From Periplaneta americana (Eukaryota > Arthropoda > Insecta > Blattodea > Blattidae), in NCBI RefSeq assembly GCF_040183065.1, contig NC_091131.1, positions 102,859,330 to 102,923,329 of the forward strand: DNA of 64,000 nucleotides. Reading direction: 5' to 3'. Positions 46,301 through 55,612 of the stretch are shown piece by piece; the stretch's first letter is position 1; the number at the start of each line of letters is the position of its first letter. A program made the position numbers and the translations under genes. The notes below the pieces were generated by a model. It saw only the letters and a program-made list of their open reading frames with translations, searched no databases and was not told the origin of the DNA.

Positions 46301-46628
46301 CAATAAACGAAAATTAGGGGGCTAGAAAATATTGAGAATAGGACGCATGTTTATACAACATTTTGGATTTTTTTCGATTAATACACACACCTAAACTTGG
46401 CTCTAACCTCAGAGAAATGCCACTGCCCCTGTACGGAAGCGCGCCCGATAATGGGGTAGAGTGACCAGTTCCTTTACCCTAATAATTATGTAGGCCTATG
46501 TCAATTTAATTATTTATTACAGCAACATTTGCTGAGTAATGCAACTTCAACTTACCAAAATACCACCATTTGGTTACGAACTCAGGAGGAGTCTCTTTTA
46601 ATGTTTCAGGATGAACATGTGCATCCAT
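34243..46628 (-). CDS. SELENOS: Selenoprotein S (VIMP), cysteine form, 5 exons
   Basis: Minus-strand exons 46556-46628, 46082-46225, 41974-42080, 35750-35894 and 34243-34325 join in frame to 183 residues (human: 189). Residues 33-50 ([18 protein letters not shown]) are the single membrane helix. Residues 74-108 are the cytosolic coiled coil with [11 protein letters not shown] (80-90), close to the VIM motif R-x5-A-A-x2-R that binds p97/VCP. Residues 123-132 ([10 protein letters not shown]) precede a polar linker and a glycine-rich tail ending TCPGGGCG. The family tethers p97 to Derlin channels in the ER membrane for retrotranslocation. The vertebrate penultimate selenocysteine is Cys182 here (TGT), with Cys177 as a possible partner. 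Introns are filled with mobile elements. Divergent from NDUFAF5. Confidence 0.92.
34600..35609. mobile_element. hAT-type element in SELENOS intron 4
   Basis: Begins CAGAGCTGG and ends CCAACCCTG, a degenerate hAT terminal pair, flanked by GTTGCAAG and AACGCAAG (6 of 8 matching). No convincing transposase frame, so probably an old deletion derivative. Confidence 0.5.
35750..35894 (-). CDS. SELENOS: SELENOS exon 4
   Basis: Phase 0 in, phase 1 out; residues 109-156. [20 protein letters not shown] continues the helix into the SHP-like RLGNR; a serine/lysine linker follows. Confidence 0.92.
36111..36240 (-). mobile_element. 130-bp 5'-truncated LINE-H copy
   Basis: Minus strand encodes [20 protein letters not shown] and then [15 protein letters not shown], nearly identical to the end of the LINE at 56283-57838, with the same (AAC)n tail. 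Flanks share 12 of 14 bases (ACATAAT..TACTA), a target duplication. Confidence 0.85.
36241..37111. other. SELENOS intron 3, nothing resolved
   Basis: AT-rich, no element boundaries seen. Confidence 0.3.
37112..37280. mobile_element. MITE family M1, copy B
   Basis: Ends ACAGTCTAG and CTAGACTGTG with interior GTCACGAAGCTCAATACGTA and its inverted counterpart. The left terminus lacks about 9 bases present in copy C. Flanks GTAACAGC/GTAATAGT. Confidence 0.75.
37668..38588 (+). mobile_element. mariner transposon, internally deleted
   Basis: Perfect 29-bp terminal inverted repeats (37668-37696 and 38560-38588, starting CGAGGGGGATCCAGG), flanked by the TA target duplication. The intact repeats and long open frame indicate a young insertion in SELENOS intron 3. 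Confidence 0.92.
37829..38488 (+). CDS. mariner transposase with in-frame internal deletion
   Basis: 219 residues from the ATG at 37829 (an in-frame upstream ATG exists at 37760), against about 345 in the family. The paired helix-turn-helix DNA-binding region is complete ([25 protein letters not shown]). After GYHKICA the frame jumps directly to [20 protein letters not shown], so the segment with the first two catalytic aspartates is gone. The third remains in [13 protein letters not shown]. The frame is open across the join. The product could bind the terminal repeats but not cut. Confidence 0.85.
   Translation: MNDVIDNPADCEVRSVIRFLNARYLKPAKIYQQLKEVYGDTVMNERNVRKWCEMFNNGRTNVHDETRPGRPSLITEDLKTKVNDRILQDRRTSLDELHIAFPDISRSLLGEIVSQHLGYHKICACPHTAALTRELLDQFGWEIFDHPPYSPDLAPSDFHLFTKLKDFLGGTHFGSDEELKKTVNTWLNELAAEEYNTGILKLVNRYDKCLNVGGDYVEK
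38589..39061. other. SELENOS intron 3 between mariner and M1 copy C
   Basis: No recognisable element. A GC-richer stretch around 38830-39050 may be a degraded repeat, but I cannot assign it. Confidence 0.3.
39062..39244. mobile_element. MITE family M1, copy C
   Basis: Complete 183-bp copy with ends ACAGTCTAGTATATACAGTC and complement. Flanked by a perfect 8-bp duplication GTTTCGTC (39054 and 39245). Confidence 0.85.
39767..41667 (+). mobile_element. hAT transposon with decayed transposase
   Basis: Ends match CAGTGGCGTAG (first base changed at the left) and CTACGCCACTG. Flanked by a perfect 8-bp duplication ATACACAT (39759 and 41668). Plus-strand fragments of a ZMYM1-like hAT transposase are visible ([36 protein letters not shown]). 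They end in the dimerisation region [16 protein letters not shown] followed by a TAA at about 41483. Multiple stops and frame changes; not functional. Confidence 0.85.
41974..42080 (-). CDS. SELENOS: SELENOS exon 3, coiled coil with VIM-like motif
   Basis: 107 nt, phase 1 in and phase 0 out. Encodes residues 74-108, containing [19 protein letters not shown]. Confidence 0.92.
42110..42352 (+). mobile_element. LINE-X fragment, reverse transcriptase N-terminal part
   Basis: Reads [13 protein letters not shown], then (one frame over) [20 protein letters not shown] and [14 protein letters not shown], reverse-transcriptase motifs 1-2. Truncated at the Tc1 element that follows. A minus-strand piece of the same family lies at 53205-53335. 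Confidence 0.75.
42353..43207 (+). pseudogene. Tc1-type (DD34E) transposase with intron, broken
   Basis: Lacks the first DNA-binding helix set; starts at [17 protein letters not shown]. An 81-bp GT-AG interval (42526-42606) separates DDWKR from VCFSDEST, and both sides join in the canonical frame. Catalytic residues are in [13 protein letters not shown] and DLNPIENIW, with 34 residues between the last D and the E. There is a stop at about 42784 and a frame change near 43110 before [18 protein letters not shown]. No terminal repeats found; the termini may be lost. Confidence 0.8.
43208..43689. other. SELENOS intron 2, flank of the Tc1 element
   Basis: AT-rich. Near 43652 AATTAATCGAGGTTCTATTG resembles a pogo terminus. 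Confidence 0.3.
43690..44672 (+). mobile_element. LINE-Y, longest copy (reverse transcriptase to 3' end)
   Basis: Broken frames read [54 protein letters not shown], then [16 protein letters not shown] in a shifted frame and the open C-terminal frame 44363-44644 ([20 protein letters not shown]). It ends CCATTTGTAAGTAAGTAAG, a GTAA-type tail typical of RTE-like LINEs. 5'-truncated before the palm. Two more 3' fragments lie at 23524 and 45195. Confidence 0.85.
45195..45566 (-). mobile_element. LINE-Y 3' fragment, split by a MITE
   Basis: Minus strand has the LINE-Y end (AGGCTTATGTGAGGGTGGCA, ending TTTGTAAG-type tail). The MITE at 45220-45465 interrupts it within the sequence matching CCATTTGTAAG. 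Confidence 0.8.
45220..45465. mobile_element. 246-bp MITE with perfect 32-bp TIRs
   Basis: Termini 45220-45251 and 45434-45465 are exact complements (GAGGGGCTTAGAACAAAAAG onward). Flanked by AAAT on both sides (45216-45219, 45466-45469), so a 4-bp duplication. Intact LINE-Y copies lack it at this site. Superfamily not assigned. Confidence 0.9.
45886..45985 (+). repeat. Dispersed repeat R, copy 2
   Basis: CTGTCCGAAGAAAAGTTTGA through CAGGTAATGGG, matching 32688-32772. A 3' fragment at 46446-46487 carries GGGGTAGAGTGACCAGTTCC. Confidence 0.6.
46082..46225 (-). CDS. SELENOS: SELENOS exon 2, membrane helix
   Basis: 144 nt, phase 1 to phase 1; residues 25-72 including the membrane span and [20 protein letters not shown]. 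Confidence 0.9.
46556..46628 (-). CDS. SELENOS: SELENOS exon 1
   Basis: Starts [20 protein letters not shown] at the ATG 46628-46626. The donor is GTAAGTTG, phase 1. The N-terminal segment is lumenal or membrane-proximal. Confidence 0.88.
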
Positions 46629-47325
46629 TGCTATAGACAGAAGATTTTCTACGTATATCGTACAGAACACAATACAATTTTAAACATGACAGATTCTGGA
46701 CACGGCGTACAACGATACGTGTACTTCTTCCAAGAACTGTCCAGAATCAGTACTGCCAAGTGTCCGGAAAATCACCAAACAGTAGTTCAAAAGTCGCTAG
46801 ATTATTATTAATAAAGTATTATTCCTTCGCACTGGCAGTGCATGAGATGTCCGCAGTCCGCACCAAAGACACATGCGCATTTAATCATCTCACAGCCTAC
46901 TCAGTCAGCGTATAGATTATCCCCAACGAGCTAGCCTCCAGCATGTATTCTGTGCTCGTTGAGCCTCTCTTCTATAAAGATACCATGAAGCAGGGTCGCC
47001 AATTCAACGGTTTTCCCGCTAGACTGGCGTTTTTCAGTGTTTAGTTAGTTTTGCGGGTAAAATTAATTACATATTATATTGCTGACACAGGGATTTAGCG
47101 GATACTTTTAGCACTCACAGCGGCAAAATAATTCCATTTTAGATTGGCAATATGGAAATTTAGCCACTTCTGCATTTCTTTCATAGCGGGTTTATTAAGA
47201 ATCGAGTTGGCAACTTTGCTAGAAAATGTAAATGCAAATTGCGAACGTGTGTGGTGGTTAAAGCAAAGTGTAGAAGTATGTAAGGAACAGAGGCTATATT
47301 TCACTCTTAGAACTGCATTTATGCA
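46629..47325. promoter_or_regulatory. Shared divergent promoter region SELENOS/NDUFAF5
   Basis: 697 bp between the two start codons, with no mobile element recognised in it, unlike its surroundings. No TATA box is obvious. Confidence 0.5.
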
Positions 47326-48269
47326 ATGAATTCACTTCGCGCAAATAAAAATTACTCACGTTTTCTACCATGTCGTTTTTACACGACAATAACTAAAGTT
47401 CTTTGGAGGTACGACAAAAAAGATGTAAAACCTAGGTTATGTTATCACACTTTAAGGAGATCAACAAACAGCCGATTACAACTTACGAAAATTACAAGTG
47501 GCTGTAATGGAAAAATTGGCGTGATAAGGCGCGAATTTTTTGCAAGTAGCTTATTAATGCAAATAAAGCCTCCACAGAATTCTGCTGTAAACATCTTCGA
47601 TCGAGAAGCGAAAGTACTTCAAAGGGAAAGGGCTGCCTGTGCCCCTGATGTTGAGCTGTATGACTACTTAAAAGAGGAAGTCGGCTACAGACTTGCCGAT
47701 CGCATATTCGATATCAAGAGGAAATTCAAACGTGCTGTTGATTTGGGATGTGGCAGAGGTTATGTTGCCAAACATGTAGATTCAGAATCTGTCGAGGAAC
47801 TAATTGTATGCGATATGTGCCCCACATGGCTAAAACAAGCGTCATGTCCTACGGACGTCAATGTAAAACGCAAAGTTGTAGATGAAGAATTTCTTCCTTT
47901 TGAACCATCATCTCTCGATCTAGTGACAAGCAGTTTAAGTATGCACTGGGTTAATGACCTGCCAGGTGCATTTCAACAGATAAACAATTGCCTCAGGAAT
48001 GATGGAGTTTTTCTGGGTGCTGTATTTGGAGGTGACACGCTTTATGAGTTGCGATCTTCACTACAACTTGCTGAACTCGAGCGTCACGGCGGTCTAGCTC
48101 CTCATATTTCACCCTTTACAGAAATACGTGACATTGGTAGCTTGCTGACAAGAGCAGGTTTCACAATGCTTACCGTGGATACAGATGAAATTGTGGTTGG
48201 ATACCCATCCATGTTTGAATTGATGTGGGACCTGAAAGGAATGGGAGAAAATAATGCAGCTTATAACAG
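47326..48269 (+). CDS. NDUFAF5: NDUFAF5 exon 1
   Basis: 944 nt; reading past the donor would give a short false tail to 48294. The preceding ATG at 47321 is out of frame, so 47326 is the likely start. Confidence 0.92.
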
Positions 48270-48790
48270 GTGCAGTAATCAATATTACGGGTAATAGGCT
48301 AACAGTAATAATAATGGTTCATACACAGTTGTATTAAGTTACTGCAGTGTAAGACTGAGATATTTCAACATTGTAATACCGGTAGGCTACAATAATATGC
48401 TCTTGTGGGAAGAGCCCAAGTTTACGTCCATAGTATCAGTAACGCGACTGAAATGAAGACAAAGGTACACATGCAGTTATACAATGTCTCTTATATGGTG
48501 AATTTTATGAAAAAGTTGAATCTCTAAATCTATACAAGTTACATAATGTGTTATTAAGGCCTACTGGTAGTTCAAAGTGGGGAGATGGGGAGGGTTCAAT
48601 TGTCGGTAAATGGAGTAACTGGCTTCAAAAGATTCTAGCTAAAAAGAGCTATAGCTAATAAAATTACTCTGAATCCCGTATTATCAAGTCAAGTGCTTAA
48701 GGTTAATACGTAGAGGTACTGGTAAAATGAGTAGAACAAAACTGAATATAATTAATTGATGAACTAGTGGACTTACTCGTCTTAAATATG

Positions 48791-48834
<44 letters not shown>

Positions 48835-49611
48835 CATCAATTAATTATATTCAAGTGTTAAAAGTGGTGTACGCAAGATTCAAAATGGAGAAAACTGAAT
48901 ATTTACACTTCAACGTAATGCTGATGAAAATGGGAACACATATTTCCGAAATAATTGTTGAAATCCCTGTTATTAATAAAAGTTAAAAGTTGTTCTGAAA
49001 TCTGTATGAAAATTGTAAAGAAAAAAATCTAAGACCAAGTGAATTCTGTAAAATGGGGAAAATCTTAAGTATTATGTTGGCTATAAAGAAAATTTCACAA
49101 ATGAAAGAAAATTAAATGAAATTTCATGTTGTACATAAAAATTTTTCTTCTTTTTTTCATCACGGTTTAGCTGTACATAAAAATCTATAGTTAAATTAAA
49201 ATGTCAAGTTTCTATGAAGGATATCTTAAAAATTTCCACCTCAAAATACTTCAGATAATATTGCTGATAAGTGAGTAAGAGATTTTAGTTTATATCACTG
49301 TCTTACAATTAAAGTGTAACATATTTATCTGTAACAGGAAACTCAATCTACGACGTGATACTGCAATGGCAGCTGCTGCAATTTACAGACAACTGTATGG
49401 AAAAGAACAAGATGGACGGGTTTCAGTTCCTGCTACTTTTCAGATTATCTATATGCTTGGCTGGAAACCAGATGCATCACAGCCAAAGCCTCTGGAAAGA
49501 GGAAGTGGTGAAGTGTCATTAAAAGACTTGTACAGACTAGACGAAGTAATCAGTAAAACGAAAAAGGTGCAAATAGATGATCAGGCACCTGATACAAAAA
49601 AGAAATCTTGA
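47326..49611 (+). CDS. NDUFAF5: NDUFAF5, complex I assembly factor (arginine hydroxylase)
   Basis: Exons 47326-48269 and 49338-49611 (AG|GTGCAG donor, TGTAACAG acceptor) join N-R-K to give 405 residues (human about 345). The extra length is an N-terminal basic, acid-poor presequence suited to mitochondrial import. The core is class I methyltransferase-like: NIFDREAKVLQRERAA, then the cofactor loop VDLGCGRGYVAKHV (about residue 137), then SLSMHWVNDLPGAF and FELMWDLKGMGENNAAYNR. Exon 2 carries AAAIYRQLYG and FQIIYMLGWKPD. The family hydroxylates an arginine of NDUFS7 during complex I assembly in the matrix. A poly(A) signal lies at 49714-49719. Confidence 0.95.
48743..48853. repeat. (AT)n tract inside a perfect hairpin, NDUFAF5 intron
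   Basis: Arms 48743-48765 and 48831-48853 (TGAATATAATTAATTGATG...) are exact complements. An AT dinucleotide run (about 48793-48830) fills the loop side. Confidence 0.75.
49338..49611 (+). CDS. NDUFAF5: NDUFAF5 exon 2
   Basis: 274 nt; encodes the conserved C-terminal part (AMAAAAIYRQLYGKEQDGRV, LGWKPDASQPKPLERG) and TGA. Confidence 0.92.
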
Positions 49612-49713
49612 AACAAAAGCATAAACAAATCTGTAAAAATATAGCTGTTATATGAAATTAAACTAGATTTTAATTAAAATTAAAGACCAACATGTATATA
49701 TTACGTTCATTTT

Positions 49714-49719
49714 AATAAA
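49714..49719 (+). promoter_or_regulatory. NDUFAF5 poly(A) signal
   Basis: AATAAA about 103 bp after the stop codon. Confidence 0.6.
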
Positions 49720-50059
49720 TTATTTTCACTGAATGTGTGTAGGCCTAATAAAATTTTTCATTCTTTTAACAAATTAATTTGTAGGGGCAGTTTAAGAACT
49801 CTCAGTATATATAAACAAAATTATTTCATTTTACAGAGATTAATATGGTCAACTTTATTCTGACCCTAGTGAATATTTTTAAATTACATATGATAGGTAT
49901 AAGACAGGAAACACACACAATCTCCATAGAAAAAAGAATAGATCTCATTGTTTATTGAAAATTGAACCTGTGTCCATAGCAGACTATTTACTTTAGCCAT
50001 ACCAAAAAAAAAAAAAATCGCTTCATAGGTCCTGAAAAGCTGTTAGAGAGGCAGGATAT

Positions 50060-50315
50060 TCAAGCTGCCACTTCATGACATGGTCGGCACAAGTAGCAAT
50101 ACAGATGTCAGTTCTGTATACTGGCCGCCTTGCCTTCAAGGAAATACCACTGACTCATATTCATTTCTGTTAGAGGGAATCCGAGGCAATAGTGTAGCCA
50201 AAAGAATTCGAGTGATAGAGAAAATCCATGACTCCATCAGGAACCGACCCCCTTGATGTTACGACTTGCAGTGCAACACCTTAACCAAGATGCTACCGCA
50301 TACCCCCATTAGCCT
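50060..50315 (-). mobile_element. Probable tRNA-derived SINE, family S4
   Basis: Minus strand begins GGGGGTATGCGGTAGCATCT, then TTGGTTAAGGTGTTGCACTG and a degraded box B (GGTCGGTTCCTGATGG). Decayed; no target duplication found. Confidence 0.5.
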
Positions 50316-50426
50316 TAGCAGTTTTGAATAATTGAATAAAATTATTGAAGAATGATATCGGTAGTTGGTTTTCTTCTTTTGTCTTCCCTATAAGCATTAC
50401 TTCATAGAAGTAGCTGTAGGGTGTAC

Positions 50427-50677
50427 CCTACATCATATGTATAGCAGATAGCTCATTCCTATGTTAAAATCGGTAGCACTTTGAAGAGAACAAACCACCA
50501 GGATTGCCACCTGTCCACCGTAAACGAACATGAGATGGCAGTACAGTCGTTAATGCAATGCAAAGGGGAGTTATGTCACTCCTTATGTAACAACTAGATG
50601 GCAGCATAGTAAACCTGACAAAAGTTGTTACCGTCAAAGCCTATAAGGCCGAACTATCTGGGTATATATGATCTAGA
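50427..50677. mobile_element. MITE family M2, copy 1
   Basis: 251 bp, ends CCTACATCATATG and TATATATGATCTAGA, interior AACTAGATGGCAGCATAGTA. Flanked by GGTGTAC (50420 and 50678). Confidence 0.85.
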
Positions 50678-50841
50678 GGTGTACTCTAATAAGTATTATT
50701 CAACAAAAGTTTATCCATTTTTTAAAATCAGGAGTATCGTTGCAAACTGTATTATGTCCACCATTGGACAAAATCGAGTTTGACATCAATTTTATTGCCG
50801 CCTTACATGTGTGAGTTTATTCCAATTGAATTGGCTTGAAC

Positions 50842-51092
50842 CCTAGATCATATATATAACAGATAACTCCTCGCTACGTTAAAATCGGCAGCACTTTGAA
50901 GAGAACCGCCAGGATCACCACCCGTCCGCCATAAACGAACACGAGATGGCAGCACAGTCGCTAATGCAATTCAAATGGGAATTATGACGTGACTCCTTAT
51001 GTAACAACTAGATGGCAGCATAGTAAACCTCACAAAAGTTGTTAACCTCAAAGCCTATAAGCCCGACATATCTGTTACATATATGATCTAGG
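50842..51092. mobile_element. MITE family M2, copy 2
   Basis: 251 bp, ends CCTAGATCATATATATAAC and complement. Flanked by CTTGAAC (50835 and 51093). Same orientation as copy 1. Confidence 0.88.
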
Positions 51093-51296
51093 CTTGAACT
51101 AAGGTGAAACGTATTGTCTAGGACAATAATGTCATGGGTGATTTAAATTTATAGAAATTAATGCAAGTGACAAAAATTGCACTTTGTCTTGTGACAAATG
51201 AAGACTGAGAAGGATTCTGTAAACACATTGAAAATATAGAAAAATAATACTGGAAAAAAGATGAACTATCATATGTGATTAATGAAATTATTATTA

Positions 51297-51794
51297 GGCT
51301 TGTAATATTGGGGACCGATTATACAAGTTGACTGCAGCATGGTACATAGGCTGGGGATGTGAGCTAGTATGAGGACATTGACTCGGTTCTGCGATCGAAT
51401 ACACGAATAACAAGGTGCATAGAAACAAACCTGGACAGGTCTAAAAGTAAATATACACTACATAGTATTACAAAGATATGTTTTTACGCACCTTTCGTTA
51501 TGTGCAGAACTATCATATTGTAGAATTATTCGGGGTTTCCTACTTGATTTTCTTGTGCTAAATATTTCTGTATATAATATCGCTTGTAACCTCGTATATT
51601 TGTATTACATAATTTACATATAATATTCTAGTTATTCACTTCAAAACACTTACCAAATTCTGCTGCAAAAATATGCGCCTGAAAACCTTATTCCACAGGT
51701 ACACTGTTTATGCATGCTAGAGTACTGACTGGTGAAAGGATAGCCAACTTGAAATCACTGTAATGCATCCTATCGGTCCCCAACATTATAAGCC
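51297..51794. mobile_element. 498-bp TIR element
   Basis: GGCTTGTAATATTGGGGACC at the left; the complement of the right end matches 21 of 23 bases. Flanks are both TTATTA-rich, so the target duplication cannot be sized. Non-coding. Confidence 0.75.
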
Positions 51795-52059
51795 TTATTA
51801 TTATAATTATAATTAGACTTCATTGAATTGCCACATGCAGCATGCAATCAGGTTGCCGATGTACGGCAGTATAGAAGAGGTGAGCGACCGCCCGGTCTCA
51901 TAGTATAAGCAGTTCATGTTAAGAGATGTGACCGGTCCAAATAGACGAAGCAGCTACAGCTAATATATACCTATGTAAGCACTTGTTTTTGCATTATTGT
52001 GGTTGGAATAGTCAAAGCTTAACATTTGTTCAGTGCAGACAAGAATTCAATCAAACATA

Positions 52060-52698
52060 CTACAATGAGAGTGTTGCTGTTCCAAACAATTGCCCCTGCA
52101 ATAACCCTACCCCCGCAGCCAGTCTTGACCCATTGGAAAACGTGGTTGGATGCTGTTAATTATTATGCAGAATATTAGGGCAAAATAATGGAGGTAACTG
52201 ATGCATTGGATAGCACAGACAGTTCTGCTGTTGCAGCTGTAAAATCATTGCCTTCTGAACAGCTATTGGAAGATATTATGTTCATTGATTCTAATTTTAA
52301 AATCGTGTCCAAAAGCATCACCCTGTTAGAATCTTCTAAACTACAACTCTAAGAAGCCCTTAATATAGTGGATAAAGTATCACAAACAGTTATCCAAAAT
52401 AACAATTTACTAATTTCAGAAAAATTGAAATGTAACTTGAGGAACATTATTGCTAAAAATTCTGCCTGCCTATTCACAACTTCGTATTATAACTTATGTA
52501 CTATCAGGTCACGACAAGACATCTGAAGTTGGTGTACTAAAAAGTAGCGACTTTCCGTTCTTCGAATATGCATTGTGTGATGTTGAACGTACATTTTCCC
52601 AATATAAAAACTGTTTGAGTGACCATCGGAGGAGGTTCACTTTGCAGTCGCTCAAAATGTACGTAACTCTTTACTGCAATGCACATATTCAAGAATGA
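52060..52698 (+). pseudogene. hAT transposase fragment, C-terminal half
   Basis: Reads LPPQPVLTHWKTWLDAVNYY, then EVTDALDSTDSSAVAAVKSL and, after a frame change near 52460, SDFPFFEYALCDVERTFSQY and NCLSDHRRRF, the dimerisation domain of BED-finger hAT transposases. Two stops and one frame change are visible. It ends at TGA 52696-52698. Distinct from the family at 39767. Confidence 0.8.
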
Positions 52699-53204
52699 TG
52701 TGAGTATATTACATTAAATTTTAAGAGTTAATATATCTCACTACAAAATAATTGTGTATTTACATGTTTAGACATTTCCTACTTCAATGATCATTTATTA
52801 TATTTCTTGAATGCAGGATACAGGTTTATTGTAACCGCAGTATACTGCTCAGTGTTTACATCAGAGGCACACTCCATCCGTTGCACGTCCCCTTCTCATA
52901 CAGTCTATACCGCGTGCATAGTAAACCTTACGATTCTTGTGGCAATTCCACGAAGTCTAATTATAATATATTATACGATAGTGGTAGTGATAGTGATGAC
53001 ATTAGTAATACTGATGACGGTGATGGCAGTAGGAGTTGTGAGACAGTGACACTGCACCTGAATGTGATGCTGACATGGGACTTGCTCAACAGCTTCCGCT
53101 ATGAGGTAGGTAACAATTTTTAGACAGCTGGTAGCAGGCTAGCATTACTAATAGGGGTCACTATCGTGAACTGTAGGGTCACGTCGCATTCCTGTCAGGT
53201 TCCA

Positions 53205-53335
53205 AGATTAGAGTCTTCAACATTCAATATCTTTCGCCGATTGTTCGTAGCAGTCCAATTGCATCTCTCGTACCTTTTCCCTTCCTGAAGCCAAACTGCT
53301 TGTTCCAACTGTTCTTCCACCTTGGAATATAAACG
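53205..53335 (-). mobile_element. LINE-X fragment
   Basis: Minus strand matches the 42200 region at the nucleotide level (CGACGTTTATATTC, GGCTTCAGGAAGGGAAAAGG). Broken frames of reverse-transcriptase motif 2. Confidence 0.65.
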
Positions 53336-54289
53336 TCGATTAATATGTAATATAAAAGTCTAAATATATGCTATTAAATCTGAAATTTTCAAAATATGCG
53401 TTATGCATGGATATACTCCGAAAGAAGGTTAAAACATGCTAACGTGCACAAGTGAGGTTATTTCGAATCGTTAAGTCATAAAATGAATATTTGCAAAGTT
53501 TGAGATGTGTACTTAGTTTATATAAAAGCGTGCATTTGCATAGAAATCTGGTCTCTAGGTATTAATTACAGGGGGAAGAGGGAGGTTGGCACACACATAT
53601 TCAAAGTTGTGGCTACACCTACGATTACATTCTAACCCCTCATACAGTATTTAAGATTTTTTAAAAAATGAATATGCTTCCTCTCTACAGTTTTTTCACT
53701 TCAAGTTTTGTTGTTGTTGTTGCATCTTTAGACTATTTTGTAGAATAAACAATCTGCAACATTTAAAAAGTGCTAGAGGGTTCCATCTTCAGTAAGAGAC
53801 TGCTCCAACACGTACTTATTCCCCAACAAGGGAAATAAATATTATTTAAGGAAAACATGTTACTCACTGTCAGCAGGTGTAATAATGGTACGAGTATTGA
53901 ATTGAGAGATTTAGGAGGAAGATTATAAACAAAATGGAAAATATGATGGCAGGTATTCAATGATAGTTCTTTTAAGGAACGAATCCTAAACATACTATAG
54001 ATGGAAAGGTCCTATATTATTATGTTCCTCTGCGTTTAGGTTTCCCAGAAATAATTATTTTACATGATAAATTTTGATCCATTATAATTTTTAAAACAAT
54101 TAGAAATACACATTTTATAAACATCTTTACGTTAGGTTTCTCAGTTCCAACAAACAATTTTGCATAATAATTAAATTTTAATTTAAAACTATTCAAAGGC
54201 AACTTTGGACACTTACTATTGTTCTTGTAATAGACGCTTCAATTATTTTTTGAGCAACAGTAGAAGTACCAAAAGTTAAGGATGCCAGG
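53336..54289. other. No gene or defined repeat
   Basis: AT-rich with a short GTT repeat near 53709. Confidence 0.3.
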
Positions 54290-54785
54290 TATTTTTTGTT
54301 CAGTTATAGTCTCACAAAGAAGGTTACCACAGTACTTCAGAAGGATGCACTTGCCATATCACACAGTCAAATTACGTACAAAAAAAATTAAAGCAGCTGT
54401 AACCGAAGATTTTCGCGTATGTGGTAAAAACAAGCCTTGGGAAACCCTCTACACCAGTGGTCATCAACACAGTGCACCCTCGGACTAGCGTCTCTTACCC
54501 ACAGATAAGAGACTCCACTATGACGAATCTGTGGCTGGTATGCTCTCTCCCTCTTCCTGCTGCACGATGGGGCACATTACGATGGACTGCTTTCCTGCTA
54601 CTCATTTCAGCGAGTGCTGATGACCACTGCTCCACACCAATCCAAATGCCATCCCAGATGAACCAAGAAGAGATGCAATAGCAGCCTTTCAAATGAAGAC
54701 TGGGCACACTATAATGAATACTGGATCTTTTCTGACAGTAAAACGTGGCGAGAGTATGATGACTACAACTCTTCCCAGTATTGGA
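54290..54785 (+). mobile_element. LINE fragment split by a hAT MITE
   Basis: RLPQYFRRMHLPYHTVKLRT before the MITE and DEPRRDAIAAFQMKTGH after it correspond to the region downstream of RNase H in LINE-H (PRKSSVAAFRLATGH). Confidence 0.55.
54455..54629. mobile_element. 175-bp hAT-type MITE
   Basis: Ends CAGTGGTCATCAACAC and GTGCTGATGACCACTG, flanked by CTCTACAC/CTCCACAC (7 of 8). Confidence 0.75.
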
Positions 54786-55604
54786 ATCTAGAATAGTGAT
54801 TTCAGCTAATTTTCCCTAAGGAGTGGGAATAAAATTGGGAAGGGGGAAAGAAAAGAGGAATGGAGTTTATATGCCATATTTGGTCGTTGGTTTTATGAAA
54901 CCTCCTATGTGATAGTACAGAAAATATTTTTTCAGAAGGCAGAAAAAATTAATTAAATACCAATAGGCCTACACTGATCATCGATGATATAATTTATGTT
55001 CATTATATTCACTAACGTTTTCTACGAAATTACTTCATATTTTTATTTAGGCCTATTGATTTTAATTAATTTTTATTGCTGAATGTACTGTAACGACTAC
55101 ATTATTGACATTTTAAGTTATATTTAATTTTATTTGTTGTGCATCATTTCATCTTTTTTTACTAATTAATTCCATCTGAATATTGATTATTCAATTGTCT
55201 TCGTTTCGACTAAATTCTCGTATATAGTTATTTATGTAGAGAATGCAGCATTCTTTTAGTTACTCGGGACAGCAAATATTACAAATACAGCCCTGCCTTA
55301 ATCTTATTGAATTGTATCGGAACCAGAAATTTTTTTAGAAAAAATCATGGAACTCAGCCATTTCGAATAAATACATCAAACTTGTATTCGAATTCACTGT
55401 TGCCAGATATTGAAATGTTAGTGCTAGTCTTTCATGAATAGGTATTGCTTCTTGCCAGCTTTTGTCTTTCTTGCAAATTGTTGGCCTATTTTGCATAGTA
55501 ACATTTCCTAGTCTGTTGCTGAAATTTGATAGGAGTTTTAAAACTATCCCATTGAATTTCATGTAAATTATTAAACATGTCTATGCCCATATTCTATACC
55601 GATT
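54786..55604. other. No gene or defined repeat
   Basis: AT-rich; two TAGGCCTA palindromes near 54965 and 55050. Confidence 0.3.
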
Positions 55605-55612
55605 GCGATTTT

